Below, one piece after another: positions 53,014 to 64,000 of a DNA stretch of 64,000 nucleotides. A program made the translations under genes and the position numbers. Below the pieces are notes generated by a model that saw nothing but the letters and a program-made list of their open reading frames with translations, ran no database searches and had not been told where the DNA came from. Position 1 is the stretch's first letter. Each line of letters starts with the position of its first letter. The stretch covers positions 4,712,001 to 4,776,000 of the forward strand of contig OW051472.1 in assembly GCA_932521025.1 (NCBI GenBank). Direction: 5' to 3'. The DNA comes from Oscheius onirici (Eukaryota > Nematoda > Chromadorea > Rhabditida > Rhabditidae).

Positions 53014-56000
53014 ATGGAAGAGGAAAACGAGGTAGGACTGCCGCAGAAAGGCCTAAACATGATTATCAAGGTTAGTTTTCTAATTTCCCTCCAAGAAAAG
53101 ACACGTTACAGGATGTCATCCCGGAAATGAGAATTGCCAACGAGTCGAGGGAGCTATTCAACCTGTGCTGCGTGGAATTTATCAAGCATATTGCTACCGA
53201 AGCACAGAGAATCAGCGGCAACGACATGCGCAAGACCATCTACCATGAACACGTTCAAAAAGGTTTGTTTTCACAAACTTTCTGTGCAAAGACGTTTTGA
53301 TTTTTGAGCTTCCAAAAGCCATCTTTCGCCTAATTTTTCACGTTTCTCGTAAAGTGTCTGACACATCAGCTAATAAATTTGTGTGAGAGAAGCGCTCATA
53401 CACCAGATGATTAGCGCCATTTGGCAGTGAGGTGATAGATCAAAAATGTATTTTACAATAAAAATCGCTGGGTAATTGTGCAGAAGTCCCACGATTGAAA
53501 ACTGAACAAAAGCCGCCAAAATTCCACACATGTAGTCCTCGAGCTCGTGATGAGCAGATAAAACCACGCGATAATGATCAAAAGAATGAGGAACATTAGT
53601 TTAGCAGGAGGAAACTAGAAACGTAAGAAGTATTGGATATTGTTCTCCAGATGTTAGAATTCGAAGAAAAACCATATTTGCTAAAAGAAGAGGATTAAAC
53701 AAATGAAAAACAGCGCTGACGTAGAATCGAAGAGAAAAGCTGCGAAAGAATGCAACTTTGAGCTGAAGCCCATTCCTAACTAAGCCCATAAAACTTTAGG
53801 ACAGTGAGCAGAGGGACAGCGAGCAAAGATCCGACGGGTTGAGCCGAATCAAGTTCAGATGATGCGGATGATCGCATGAAAGGGTGGAAAAGGAAGGGGC
53901 AGGCTTATCCATCCGGAGATAAAGGTTGAATATGAGGATATCAGAATGTTTCCGCAGGGGCAGGGAAATGAGCTTTTGTGAGAGCAGAAAACTCGAGAAA
54001 CTTGTATGTTTTCGGAAATCCTAACCCGCCCATGACAGCTTACGCGAGAACATGATTGAGAAGTTTTTGGCTGTCGCGAGAGTCTCAAAAGAGTCCCCAC
54101 GGAAAGTTGATTTAATGAGTTCTATTCTGACCACAACGAGCGTGTGCGGCCGAAAATTTAGGGTAAACAAAAGTTGTGAAAGATCTGGGGAGACACGAGA
54201 TTTATGAAGAAAATGGTGTGAACATGGTGCTAATGACGATTCATTTTGTCATTTTCAGCCCTGCAGAACCTCAGCTTTCCACCGGATTATGTAGAAGCAG
54301 CTGACAGCGTCTTAGGGGAGTGCAAGGTCAGTTTTTTTTCACATCTTTCTATAGTAATGCAGCCTGAAATCATGACGTTTTTTTTATTTCGGACCTTCGA
54401 GAAATATCTAGACTGGACAAACTTCCTCTCTTTAGCCAATCTCTCTGAATGAGTAAAACGCGCTACTCTAGTTCTTCTCAAGGCAGTGACACGCGAAGGG
54501 ACGCGTGAAACTTTGATGAAGTTCCGGTCAATTAGAAACAAGTCAGGGTCGTTTAGCTAAACCCCCGAGCCCGTCGTCCACGTGTCCAATGTGGAAGAAA
54601 TTGTAAGAGCCAGGACGAAGAACAGTAAGCCAGAAAAGATTGAGACCTGGTAACAGCTGAAGACCCTCTTTGCCTGTGCAAACGGCGTCATTTTAGTAGT
54701 GCAGTAATTGGCTGGGAGTATGTGATGTGTCCAGACATTTTCGCGCTGAAGAGAACGAAAGAATAACTGTCATGAGCAGCGTTTGAATAAATAAGAGAAA
54801 CACTAGTTCACAAAATGGTTTTCTATTATTTGGCTAATGAATGTAGTGATTCTTGTCAGAAGGCGTTTTCGGCCATTAAAGTTATTTAAAAAAACTATTT
54901 GGGCATAGAAATCCAGAACATAGTTAAACTTTCGAAAAGGCTTATTTTCAGGTAGCAGCAGAGAAGCGTCTAAAGCGTAAAAACTCCCGTCTCGACAAAT
55001 GTGGCATTCCGGAAGAGGAGCTCTATCTGATTCAGCAGCAGCTCATAAACAAGGTGGGCCAGATCATTCTTCACTTTTTAACCACTAAGGAAGCTCAAAA
55101 TTAAGCAATGGCTGTGAATTGTGCTGGGTTTAAAAGATGGAGAACTAGGAAGGGGCAGTCTAAGCCCGATATATGAACACCGAGACATGAGTTCGTGTGT
55201 TGATTTATAGGCGAACAACGAGCCTGCTGGGAGCCTAATGTGATTAGGTTCAGACGCTTTTTGTAGATTCTTGGAGGGCGTCAAGAGAATGGGAAGGAGA
55301 GACGGAAAAGGGTTCTCTTGGGGTATGATTGGCACAAATTGGAGCAGAGAATCTTAGTCTCGGACTTAGGGAAAACTGAAAATGTTGGCTACGAATTGAT
55401 CATGGACAGTATTTAGAGTGCTATGCGTAGTTTTAAAATTCTAGTTGTTATGAAAATAAGCCTGGGTTCTTTCGCAACAAAATCCTCTCCTAATCTACAA
55501 ATTTGCTTATGTTTCAACTGAACAAAACTGATCTGATCGGAAAAGACTTTTTTTTTAAAAGATGTGAAGATTACTCTCCTCCCTCTTTCTGTCCCTGACT
55601 CAGATCCTCGCTAAGCCAAATCCAGAGCCTGGGCCCCAGGCGAAGACTATTTTTTGAGATGCGAGAGAGAAGAAAACATTCGCGGAAAAGATGTGCTTAA
55701 CGCCATCAACGAGCATTGATATGACTCCTTTGGGGACCAGATCAGCAGAGAGAAACACGAATTTTCATGCATATTAAACCTTTCATACGGAAGAGAATGT
55801 ATTGGATTTTAGACACCCACGTTTGCCTAATTTGACTCGTCTCAGCCGTCTTTGGCGCAGAAAAAGGAGCAAAGTCGACACAAAGTGAGCTAATCAGTTG
55901 GTATGAAGTCGGCCTAGTATGTCATTTTTGAAATAGGGGAAGAGATTTTGGTAAAGACTTGTAGACAATCAAAAACTTGTGTTTCCAGGCCCGAGAAGAG

Positions 56001-56099
56001 CAGGAAGCAGCTGCCCAACGACCCCAGCAGCAGGCGATGGAAGCCACGATGAGATCACTCATGGGACAGGACAACGTCGCCGACGACGAATTCGACTAA
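53014..56099 (+). CDS. dr1: NC2-beta / DR1, histone-fold repressor of TBP
   Basis: Exons 53014-53070, 53112-53262, 54259-54326, 54952-55053 and 55989-56099 give 162 residues. The histone fold is clear: LPQKGLNMIIKDVIPEMRIA, SRELFNLCCVEFIKHIATEA, then KTIYHEHVQKALQNL. The NC2-specific helix follows (RLDKCGIPEEELYLIQQQL), and a Gln/Ala-rich tail ends in acidic residues (DDEFD). NC2-beta pairs with NC2-alpha, sits on TBP at promoters and blocks TFIIB/TFIIA. The introns are unusually long for this window (996, 625 and 935 bp). The second intron contains a decayed membrane-protein frame on the other strand. Confidence 0.95.
53370..53789 (-). pseudogene. Decayed multi-pass membrane protein frame in a dr1 intron
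   Basis: Two adjacent minus-strand frames encode hydrophobic helices. 53789-53601 has SLRFYVSAVFHLFNPLLL, and 53567-53370 has GILAAFVQFSIVGLL and HCQMALIIWCMSASL. No AG acceptor lies where a splice would have to join them. This looks like a remnant of a receptor-type gene, but chance hydrophobic frames in T-rich DNA are not excluded. Confidence 0.3.
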
Positions 56100-58537
56100 C
56101 AGTTTCTCAAAATATTTTCCCCTTTTGTTACCATTTACTTCATTTTCGCGTATTTTTGTCCGGATCTCCTCCCGATACCCATTTGCAGAGAATCTGAGTT
56201 TTGTCATATCTTGTCCACACTGAATACAGTAGAGCTTTTTCTGAAGAAAAGATCTTTGGCTCCAGTCTTCTAAAAAAGAGGCCAGAGAAGGTAATCATGT
56301 TCAACGGGTGCTAATTGATGGGTGCACTTCTCTTCGAATTCTGGAAAGCGACAAGGTTCCGGAAAGTGGACAGGGATGATTCAAGGGACCGAAGATTAGA
56401 ACTGCACTATGGTTTTCAGAGTAACCGGATCGGTAGAACAAAAAAGCTTCGAGAAGCTCAAAATTTGACAGAAATTATTAATAGCAGGTTCCTGTTGTTA
56501 GAAATCAGTTTTTTGCGCTAGAGGAAATAATCGTTGTTGATCTCAAAAGGATGACGATTTTCGATAGATCGACGATTTGATGAACTTGAATGGTCGGTCG
56601 AATAGTTCTTACGCGGTGAACATTTTCCAAACAAACTTTGTTAAGAAAGGAAGGCGGTCAATTGTACCGATTGAACTGGAAAAATGAGAAAAGTACTGAC
56701 GACTAGACCCGTCGACTACGAAATGGTGACCCAGGTCAAGCAATTTTTTCAGTGTCTGACAATGAGCGACATTAAAGTCCCCGAAGTCATAAAAGAGATA
56801 ATCTCTGTAGAGAGGGAGAAGTTTGCCATCCGTCTCTATCCGGGCTAATCCTCTTCCCCATGTCAACGACTATGAACAGATGTTGCCTAATGGGCATTTT
56901 AAAAAAAAGAGGGAGAAAGAAATGTGCCAGACTTGCGAGAATCTGTTCAGGGCATCTAGTCAGGCTGAAGATAGACACGATAGAGAGTCAAGGATGCATA
57001 CGGAAGGAGGGATCGCGTTACACTCTCTAGGTGTTAATTAGAGTGAGAGACAGAAAATAGACAAGTGACAAGAGTCGCGATGAGTCAAGGAAATAGTTAG
57101 GTTGGCAAACAAGGGACTTGCCATCGCCTAATAGTCTGTTCATTGTGTGAGCCTCTTGACTGATCCAGACAAACGAAAGAAAGAGTTGGATTCAGAAGCT
57201 TATGTAAAAACACGAACAAAGATGAGGCAATTAACACATGAAAATAGCCCATAGCGCACAATTTGGACCATAACGGCCCCCTGCAAAATCTGGCAGCTAG
57301 CTGTCCTCGATCTGTGCCGAGGTAAATCTTTGAAAAAACGGATTGGAAAATATGATAATGCCCAAACTTTGGACCAGAAGAGATCCTAAAATTAATGTGT
57401 TGTGCATGCTAAAAATGACAAGATCATGATATCTTGAAGACTCCATATTTTCTGCTCGGCCTATGATACTTCTTGCATAGACAACTACCATGTTTGAAAA
57501 AAGCTTCTATTTCTGTTCCAGTGACGGAGTTTGAATCAAAAGCTAAGGTATTGCGTGGCAGAGAAAAAGACTGACTAAAATTAGAAAGTTGGGAGTAAGA
57601 AGAAAAAGACGTCGACTTGTCTTAGTCTAGCGAGAAATTGGCTAAATTTAGAAGAAGAAAGGGGTTTTGCAGGTTTGAAGCCAACAAACGGTAAAAAGCG
57701 GAAAATGTGTATGGCCAAGGGACGAGAGAGGTAGAGTTTGTTGTTCCAAACTTCTGCAGCCGGGGCTATAACCTCATTTCGGCAGTGCTAGCTTGATGAA
57801 TCTTCGTCTTTCTCAGACATTTTGAATGGAAACTGCAAAAAGAGCTAATTAGCAACAAGTTGGACTTGTGAACCATTACAAACTACGGGGGATGATTAGT
57901 GTGTCCCTACGCGAGAATGAGTCTAAACAATGGACGAAATGACCATTTCCTGTAAGCAGAGAGACAACGAGGGGAATAGGCCGTTTTTCTGCCAAAATAA
58001 AGGTGCATAGATCTTCCCCGAGATTTCCTTATGCATACACGAAGGCCGTAAAGTGAATTAGGCAATATTGGGGAGGGACAGAGGGAGACACGTAAGGTGT
58101 GGTCTCGTCTGGAAAGAATCAGTAAAACAAAAGGTCGACAGTGACAGAGACGACGCGGAATAATTGGAGAAGAGGGCAACCGGGAAAGATTGGCACTATT
58201 AGAGGAGAAGAAGAGATTGCCCACCCATATCTCATTGCACAATTGAACTGGAAAAAGTGAGGTTAGAAGATATTGGTCCAGAGACAAATTTTCGAACCGC
58301 ATGAGGAAGGATTTTTGAAGGTCACAAATGGTCTGACAGAAGATATGTAAGTACTGGTAAGGCTGGTCCAGTTGGCCGTTCAGTTGACAAAATAAGAATA
58401 ATTGCAAGTTTCTCTCTCCCAAGCTAGATACTAAACGATTTATTAAACCTTTAGGTTAGCTTATAATCATTTGTTGAAATCACAGACTTGGTCACATAAA
58501 ATGGCAGTAGAGATTGGATATGTTGTTTAAGTGAAAT
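56100..58537. other. Intergenic, no gene seen
   Basis: About 2.4 kb with scattered short frames only. None has the splice-compatible partners or composition of the genes around it. Confidence 0.5.
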
Positions 58538-61500
58538 CTAGACGTCAGTTGGCACAAGAGTTAAAGGCGAATATGGATTGTAGATATTAGTGGGAACTTG
58601 TTGAGGAACCTGCTGCCAGACACCATCAGCATATTCAACAGTCTCTGGAGGCGGCGTCTGTGGACAGTGCTCAATGTCGGCTATGATGCTGACGGAAAGG
58701 ATGAATTTCTCTCTGAATACAGATCGGCTTATGAATGTTCTCAATCTCACCTCGGGTCGTATCTCCTACAGAGGGCGATCAGCGAGGGTTCTTTCCTTTC
58801 TCTCAAAAGTTCCTGGACCGTATAGTAGTGCAACAGTTGTCGACTAGGAATGTGACTCAACGACTCCCAGCCGTGAGTCACGTAAGATTGAGCCATTTGT
58901 GGAGAGGCGAGACGAATGTTCACCGAGCCTCTGCCATCTCGATCGTAGCCCGTTCGTGCAATTCTGGACATTTCGGCTTGGGCTTTCGGATCCTCGCGGA
59001 CTTTCATGATCACGTCCTTGCAGAGAGTGTTGATTCGAGCAAAGGAACAACGACCAGTGTGCATCGGCCAGTCATTTACCCTGAAAATTCTCCCAATTGT
59101 TGAAAGGAAAAATCACACCTGCACTGTCTGGAACAGTAGTAAGTGTAGCAATGTTTACAGGACACGAATCTCATTCTGGCCTGCTTCAGCTCCCTCGTCC
59201 TGTGACAATGAGCACATCTGACAAACAGATCCTCCGATTTCAGAAGATTTTCGGCCTTCTCCGGTTCTCTCATAACCTTGTCCATGAGCATGTAGTTCTG
59301 AGTATAGATTCCCGGTCCATCAGCGTTACCCTGATACACACCATCGGCTTGTGGCAGTCTGAAACTCTTTAATTATCTCTCAACAAAATGACTAATTACG
59401 TGGAATCGTATGGATGAGCTCCAGAAATTGGCGCAGTTTGCTGGAAAATTGTGTCCAAGACCTCTTCAATGGTCACTCGACCACCGTATCTCATTGCAAC
59501 ATTTCCTGCAAAGTTAATTTGTTTTCAAAACCGAAAGTTTCAAGTATTTTCATTTAAAAATACTCACCGTACTGGTCGATGATCTGTTTCGGTCCGACGA
59601 ACGTGTCTGCAACCTCGACGACTTTGGAAGTCTTCGAATAGTGCTCCATGTTCCAGGTGAGCGGAATCTCAGAGACGGTATAACCGGGAAGAGCTCGCGG
59701 AGACATTGCTCGATGCTCAACCTGGGTGATGACTTCTTGAGAAAGAGAACGCCGAGGTTTCGGGGATGGCGGTTCCAGCTATAATTAGGGGTAAACGTGT
59801 AAGAATATTTTAGAAGGGAACTGAGGAGAAAGCTGATGGGGAAGAGAACCGAGGCAAAGCTGTCGTCTAAATCAGGCATATCTGTTTTCACAATTACAGT
59901 TGTTTGTCCAAATCCTCTCTTGCTAAAAGTAAACAATCGTGCGCCGACTTGTCTGTATTTCATCTTTACAAAAATGAAGATCCGTTGCCTAAAAAGTACG
60001 GTTCCTTTGTTCAGACCCTATACACTTTTGAAGAAATTTTCGATGAACAATTTAACATCGGAGGTTCATCACATAAGCTCGTTCGGCAACCAAATCAGCC
60101 ATGACAGAAGAAGCCAAGAGAACCAGCAACAGAGGGAAAGATGAAGCAACATACACCGCGGGAAAAGTGCACAAGCAGAGGGAAAATAGAGGATAAACAT
60201 TTATTAGAGGATATCACATGCATATAGAGGGATTGTGGCTTGCTGTGGTTGGTGGGGTGGATGCTCTTTTTAAAGGGCGACTACCTGTCGCGAGCTGGGC
60301 TCAGCCAGTAGCGATGTGCGTGAACGACGTAAGTCGGACAGTTCTCCGGCATATTTGTCGAACATTCCAGAAGGGAGACGCGGAAGAGTGTCCAGATCTG
60401 TTGGACGGACAGTGGGACGGTTCTCACGGTACCTGAAACCCTTTTCATTTGTTTTCATACGGGTTCTGCAATTTTCATAACAACAAAGACAATTTAAAAA
60501 GAACCCACCAATCAGGCACGGTCAGCTTCTCGGTCGATTTGCGGAACCGCATTTCGTGCTCGGACATTCTCGATTCCCTAGGTGAATGTTCCATGGCTTT
60601 GCGAAGTTCATTCTCTGGAGGTTCAGTCTCTTCGCGAAGACGACGATCCATCAAATAGTCGGCACTTCGGCTGCGCGAGTGGTCCGGCACGGTGGCCTCG
60701 ACGTCTCGACGACTCATTCGGTTGTAGTCGACCACAGAACCGGAACGACGATGTACCTCATCGAGGTTCGTTTCTTCTATCTAAATACTTGTCACGGTAA
60801 ATATCGGAACAGTTCCCGTCACCGTTCCCAAATTCCAAGAGATTCTTGACAGTTATTTAGACAAAAAAGTTTTGTAGTGTTAGAAACAGTTAGTCTCAAG
60901 CCGAACTCGTAATAGCAAAATGAAACATTGGTATTTAGGGTATAGCAAGCCACAAGAGGTTAAGTACAAAAGTATATTTACCCTTGTAGTGCTCATTCCA
61001 ATATCCGGACGTCCTGTGTCCACATCAGTTTCCATAAAAGTGGCGGAGACATTTCTACTTCTACTGTGCAGACTAGGCTGCGAGTTTCGATAGCGGTAGG
61101 CGACGTACTTCCTTTCTGTTTCTTCGAGAAGTCGTTCGAACTCCTAGAGGGAAATGGCGGGTTTTTAAAGCAAGAGAGGATGCAACACACGAGACAGGAC
61201 ATAAACATATTTAAAAAAAAAGTACCTTTCCAGCCTCTCCTGGCTGTACCGGAGGATAAGGAGCTTGGAGATCTGTCTTGGATTTAAAGTCACTGTCATG
61301 GAACTTTTGGAGCAGGGGACCACGGTAGTCGGGCTTGGCACGAAGGGAGAGATCTTCAGTTGATCGTCCGAGACGAGAACTGGGAGGCAGCTGATCCGGT
61401 TGTTCTGAAGTGAAACTCTTTTTGGCAAGCTGGATTTGAATCAGGTTCGGCGATCATATTTCGAGTTTTTCTATCGTTCTCCAAGGTAAACGTAAACGAG

Positions 61501-64000
61501 ATGTAAACGAGCTGCGGAATTTTTTCCCCGAAATCCCAGCGGAAATGAATTTTCTTCCATACATTCTACTTTTTTTTAGCCAATTTTTAAAGGATCTCTG
61601 CTAGTCTTTAATTATATGTTTCCCGTCTGCCACCAGGCGGTGGTACTTTTAAATTTAGAGTGGATTTTTTGACGACAAAGTATATCTGTGTTGGTCCTTT
61701 TTCGGTTGCCCGCAATTTTTCAAAGCGTAAACGAGTCTCAATATAAATCGAATCGAATTGCTCAGGTAAAGGGAAAACATGCTTGACTTCATTCTTTCCT
61801 TCCTGCCAGCGTGCACTTTTCTCCCATGCATTCTTTCTCAGTCTCTGCTCAGTGTGTGTGTGTGTCCCGCTGCCTCATACCATACACATATAAACGTGGG
61901 GGTAAATCTTTACTTTTGCAATAATCTGTACAATTCGAACCGAGGTGAGGTGAGAGGAGGTTTGTGGTTAGGTAGCGAGACACACACACACTTGGCAGAC
62001 ACACGGGTATGGACCACCCAAGCAGAGAGTGAAAAGAAAGCTAGCGATATGAAAAAGCCTTGTCTCTGGAAAAAAAGGAATGCGATATGATAATGCGAAA
62101 TGGAGGTTGTGTTTGAGGAAAGAAAGCCTTGTAAAGAGAGTGTTAGTCTCGCTTGCTAAAGAGTTTCATGCAGTTGTCTTTTGTGTCAGAAAGTTGGGAT
62201 ACGGTAGAAGTAATAGAGAGATTAGACTTCCATACCGGCGCTGCTGTCTGTTGAGAAGAACTGCTGTCGGGCTCGTTGGATGCGGTAGCGGCTGCCTCTG
62301 AAAACTTTCACATAAATACGGAATATGTTTTCTGATACACCATAACAAAGATAATTTATCTCAAGCTTACCTAGCTGACCCGTTCCTCTGATGAGGATCA
62401 TAGAGTCGGTCTCTGGCATTTTCATCAGTAGTATCTAGCGAGTACTGTTGCTGATAGGTGGTGCTTGGAACACGGACATCGTCAACCCATACATTTCTGT
62501 CAACTCGTTCGATAACCTGAAATACAAGTTTAACTCTATCTTTTCATTCAACACACCTGTCTCTCAACCTTGGTCGTGTACTCAGGCTGGCTCAGATTCT
62601 CTCTCGAAAAGTAAGGAGGTCTGGTTAGTTTGGCCAAGGTTTCCGGAGAGGTGAGGCCGTGTTTCTTTCTGTTCATCGCCTCTTTCTCAGCAAGAAGACG
62701 TCGCTTTTCCGACTCGAACTTCTCTCTTTCAGTTCGTTCTCTGACAATGTGGTCCAACTTGTCTCTACTTCTACGATCATCAGCTCTTCTTGTCGCTTCT
62801 CGATCGGCAGCTTCCTGTCGTTCCCGATCACGGATTTCTTGATTCCTACGCTCTTTCTCCTTCAGTAGAGCCAAACTACGCTCTTCTTCTTCTCGCTCTC
62901 TGGCTCTTCTCTCGTTCTCCAGACGTTCACGTTCAGCCACAAGACGAGCTTCCCGATCTAGCTCTTCTCTCTGACGGTCACGGTCGTGTTCAGCTGCGCG
63001 AGCTGCTCTTCTCTGAGCGGCGGATCTTTCCAGCTCGCTCAGACGAAGACGCTCCGCTTCATCTTCAGCTCGTCTCATTCTTTCTCTTTCGGCAGCTTCT
63101 CTCCTTTCCTTCTCCCTCCTCTCCTTCTCTCGGCGCTCTTCTTCCTGTCTCAGTCTCTCCCTTTCCTCATCCTCGAGCCTCTGTTGTTCTCTCATCTCTT
63201 TGGCTCTTCTCTGAGCGTCGAGAAGTTCTTTCTCCCTTCGCTCCTCTTCCATTCTCTCGCGTTCTCGTCGATCAGCGTCAGCCTTCTCCATCTCTATTCT
63301 CTGCTGCTCGCGTCGAATCCTCTCCAGTCTTTCGTGTTCATCACGTTCCTGGAGACGACGAAGACGTTCTCTCTCAGCCGCTTCGATCTCGAGTTTCCTC
63401 AAAAGCTCCTGCTCAGCTCGCTCATCTTCACGTCTCTTGCGCTCTCTCATCTCATCTTCCAGACGTTGTCTCTCCCGTTCTTCGGCTTCGCGACGAGCAA
63501 TCTCCTTGAGCTCACGCTCACGGATTTCGAGCTCGCGGCGTTCTCTTTCAATTCTAAAAGTTGTTTTTTTGAGCAGTTTGTAAAATGAACCAACCTTTCG
63601 AGCTCCTCTTTTTCCCTTCTGAGTCGGTCTTCTTCTTCTTTCTTCTTCTGAAGCTCGACCCGTTCCCGTTCGATACGCTCCCTCTTGATTCGTTCAATTC
63701 TCTCGATTTCGATTCGTTCGCGTTCAATTCGTTCCCTGAAAAAGGAAATATTCAATTGGTCGTGAAAATCGTGAAGGCCGAAAAACAGCTAAAGCCTGCT
63801 GTGCTTAGCAACCCTTTTGTTCAATCGTGCATTCTTCTGGGCACTCTAATTTTGTCAAAAGTCTAGAGCTTTTTTGGTCTAAAGAGTGAGATCCCTACCT
63901 TTCGATTCTGATCTTCTCCAGTCGCTCCTGCTCCTTTCTTTCTGCTTCCAGTCGTTCCATCTCCAGTCGTTGTCTCTCCCTCTCCAGACGTTCTCTTTCC
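58538..64000 (-). CDS. ajm-1: AJM-1-type apical junction protein, 3' part (runs off the window)
   Basis: Fourteen exons are visible from the right edge: 64000-63899, 63735-63595, 63553-62557, 62516-62371, 62297-62236, 61404-61226, 61143-60982, 60780-60509, 60432-60285, 59778-59568, 59505-59400, 59358-59119, 59080-58751, 58688-58538. The right-hand exons form a long Arg/Glu coiled coil ([20 protein letters not shown]). Linkers follow, then conserved blocks such as [38 protein letters not shown] and [20 protein letters not shown]. Near the C-terminus is a MYND-like zinc finger ([29 protein letters not shown]). AJM-1 localises to the basal part of the epithelial apical junction with DLG-1. All visible junction phases agree; the 5' end is outside. 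Confidence 0.9.

Noticed and set aside
62790-63588. Long open frames on the + strand opposite the ajm-1 coiled coil
   Set aside because: They are Ser/Phe/Leu-rich shadows of the Arg/Glu-rich coding strand, with no splice structure of their own.

Overview
The window reads as gene-dense DNA of a nematode. The evidence is a near-complete MIG-15 kinase, an AJM-1-type apical junction protein, an OSM-9/OCR-type TRPV channel, Ly6 and small four-helix membrane families, very short introns (mostly 32-45 bp) ending in tttcag, and tttcag sites a few bases before some start codons that look like spliced-leader acceptors. I do not assign a species. All exon models were read by eye from splice signals, reading frame and family knowledge; for the well-modelled genes the exon lengths sum to whole codons.

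Layout. 1-2.8 kb: end of an unrecognised + gene and a small charged protein. 3.1-8.3 kb (-): mig-15, with a tRNA-derived SINE in an intron. 8.3-13.6 kb: a noncoding block holding a ~570-bp inverted-repeat transposon that carries a perfect heat-shock element. 13.6-17.5 kb (+): a secreted LDL-receptor-A protein and a four-TM protein. 17.9-23.0 kb (-): a TMCC gene with two tandem Ly6 genes nested antisense in one intron. 24.7-28.9 kb (-): a GPR107/108 receptor. 30.4-31.5 kb (+): a P/Q/M-rich RG-containing protein. 31.9-36.2 kb (+): a TRPV channel; one intron holds a same-strand RS-rich gene whose promoter is also present as an inverted copy upstream of the channel. 36.5-44.3 kb: an aspartic protease, an orphan 440-residue protein, and five loci of an unrecognised, probably secreted module family, several of them broken. 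44.5-46.8 kb: a BTB protein and a second four-TM protein. 47.0-47.3 kb: a GC-rich hAT-like MITE. 47.8-49.8 kb (+): a TCAIM homologue. 50.2-52.1 kb (-): a peptide-type GPCR. 53.0-56.1 kb (+): NC2-beta/DR1. 58.5-64.0 kb (-): the 3' part of ajm-1, running off the window.

The genes do not form one pathway. Several are housekeeping or cell-biological (dr1, tcaim, gpr107, tmcc); others serve neurons and epithelia (trpv, GPCR, mig-15, ajm-1). The most novel material is the module family at 36.5-44.3 kb, the heat-shock-element transposon, and the inverted promoter duplication around the trpv gene. Most large introns carry nested genes or repeats, while intergenic distances are otherwise short.
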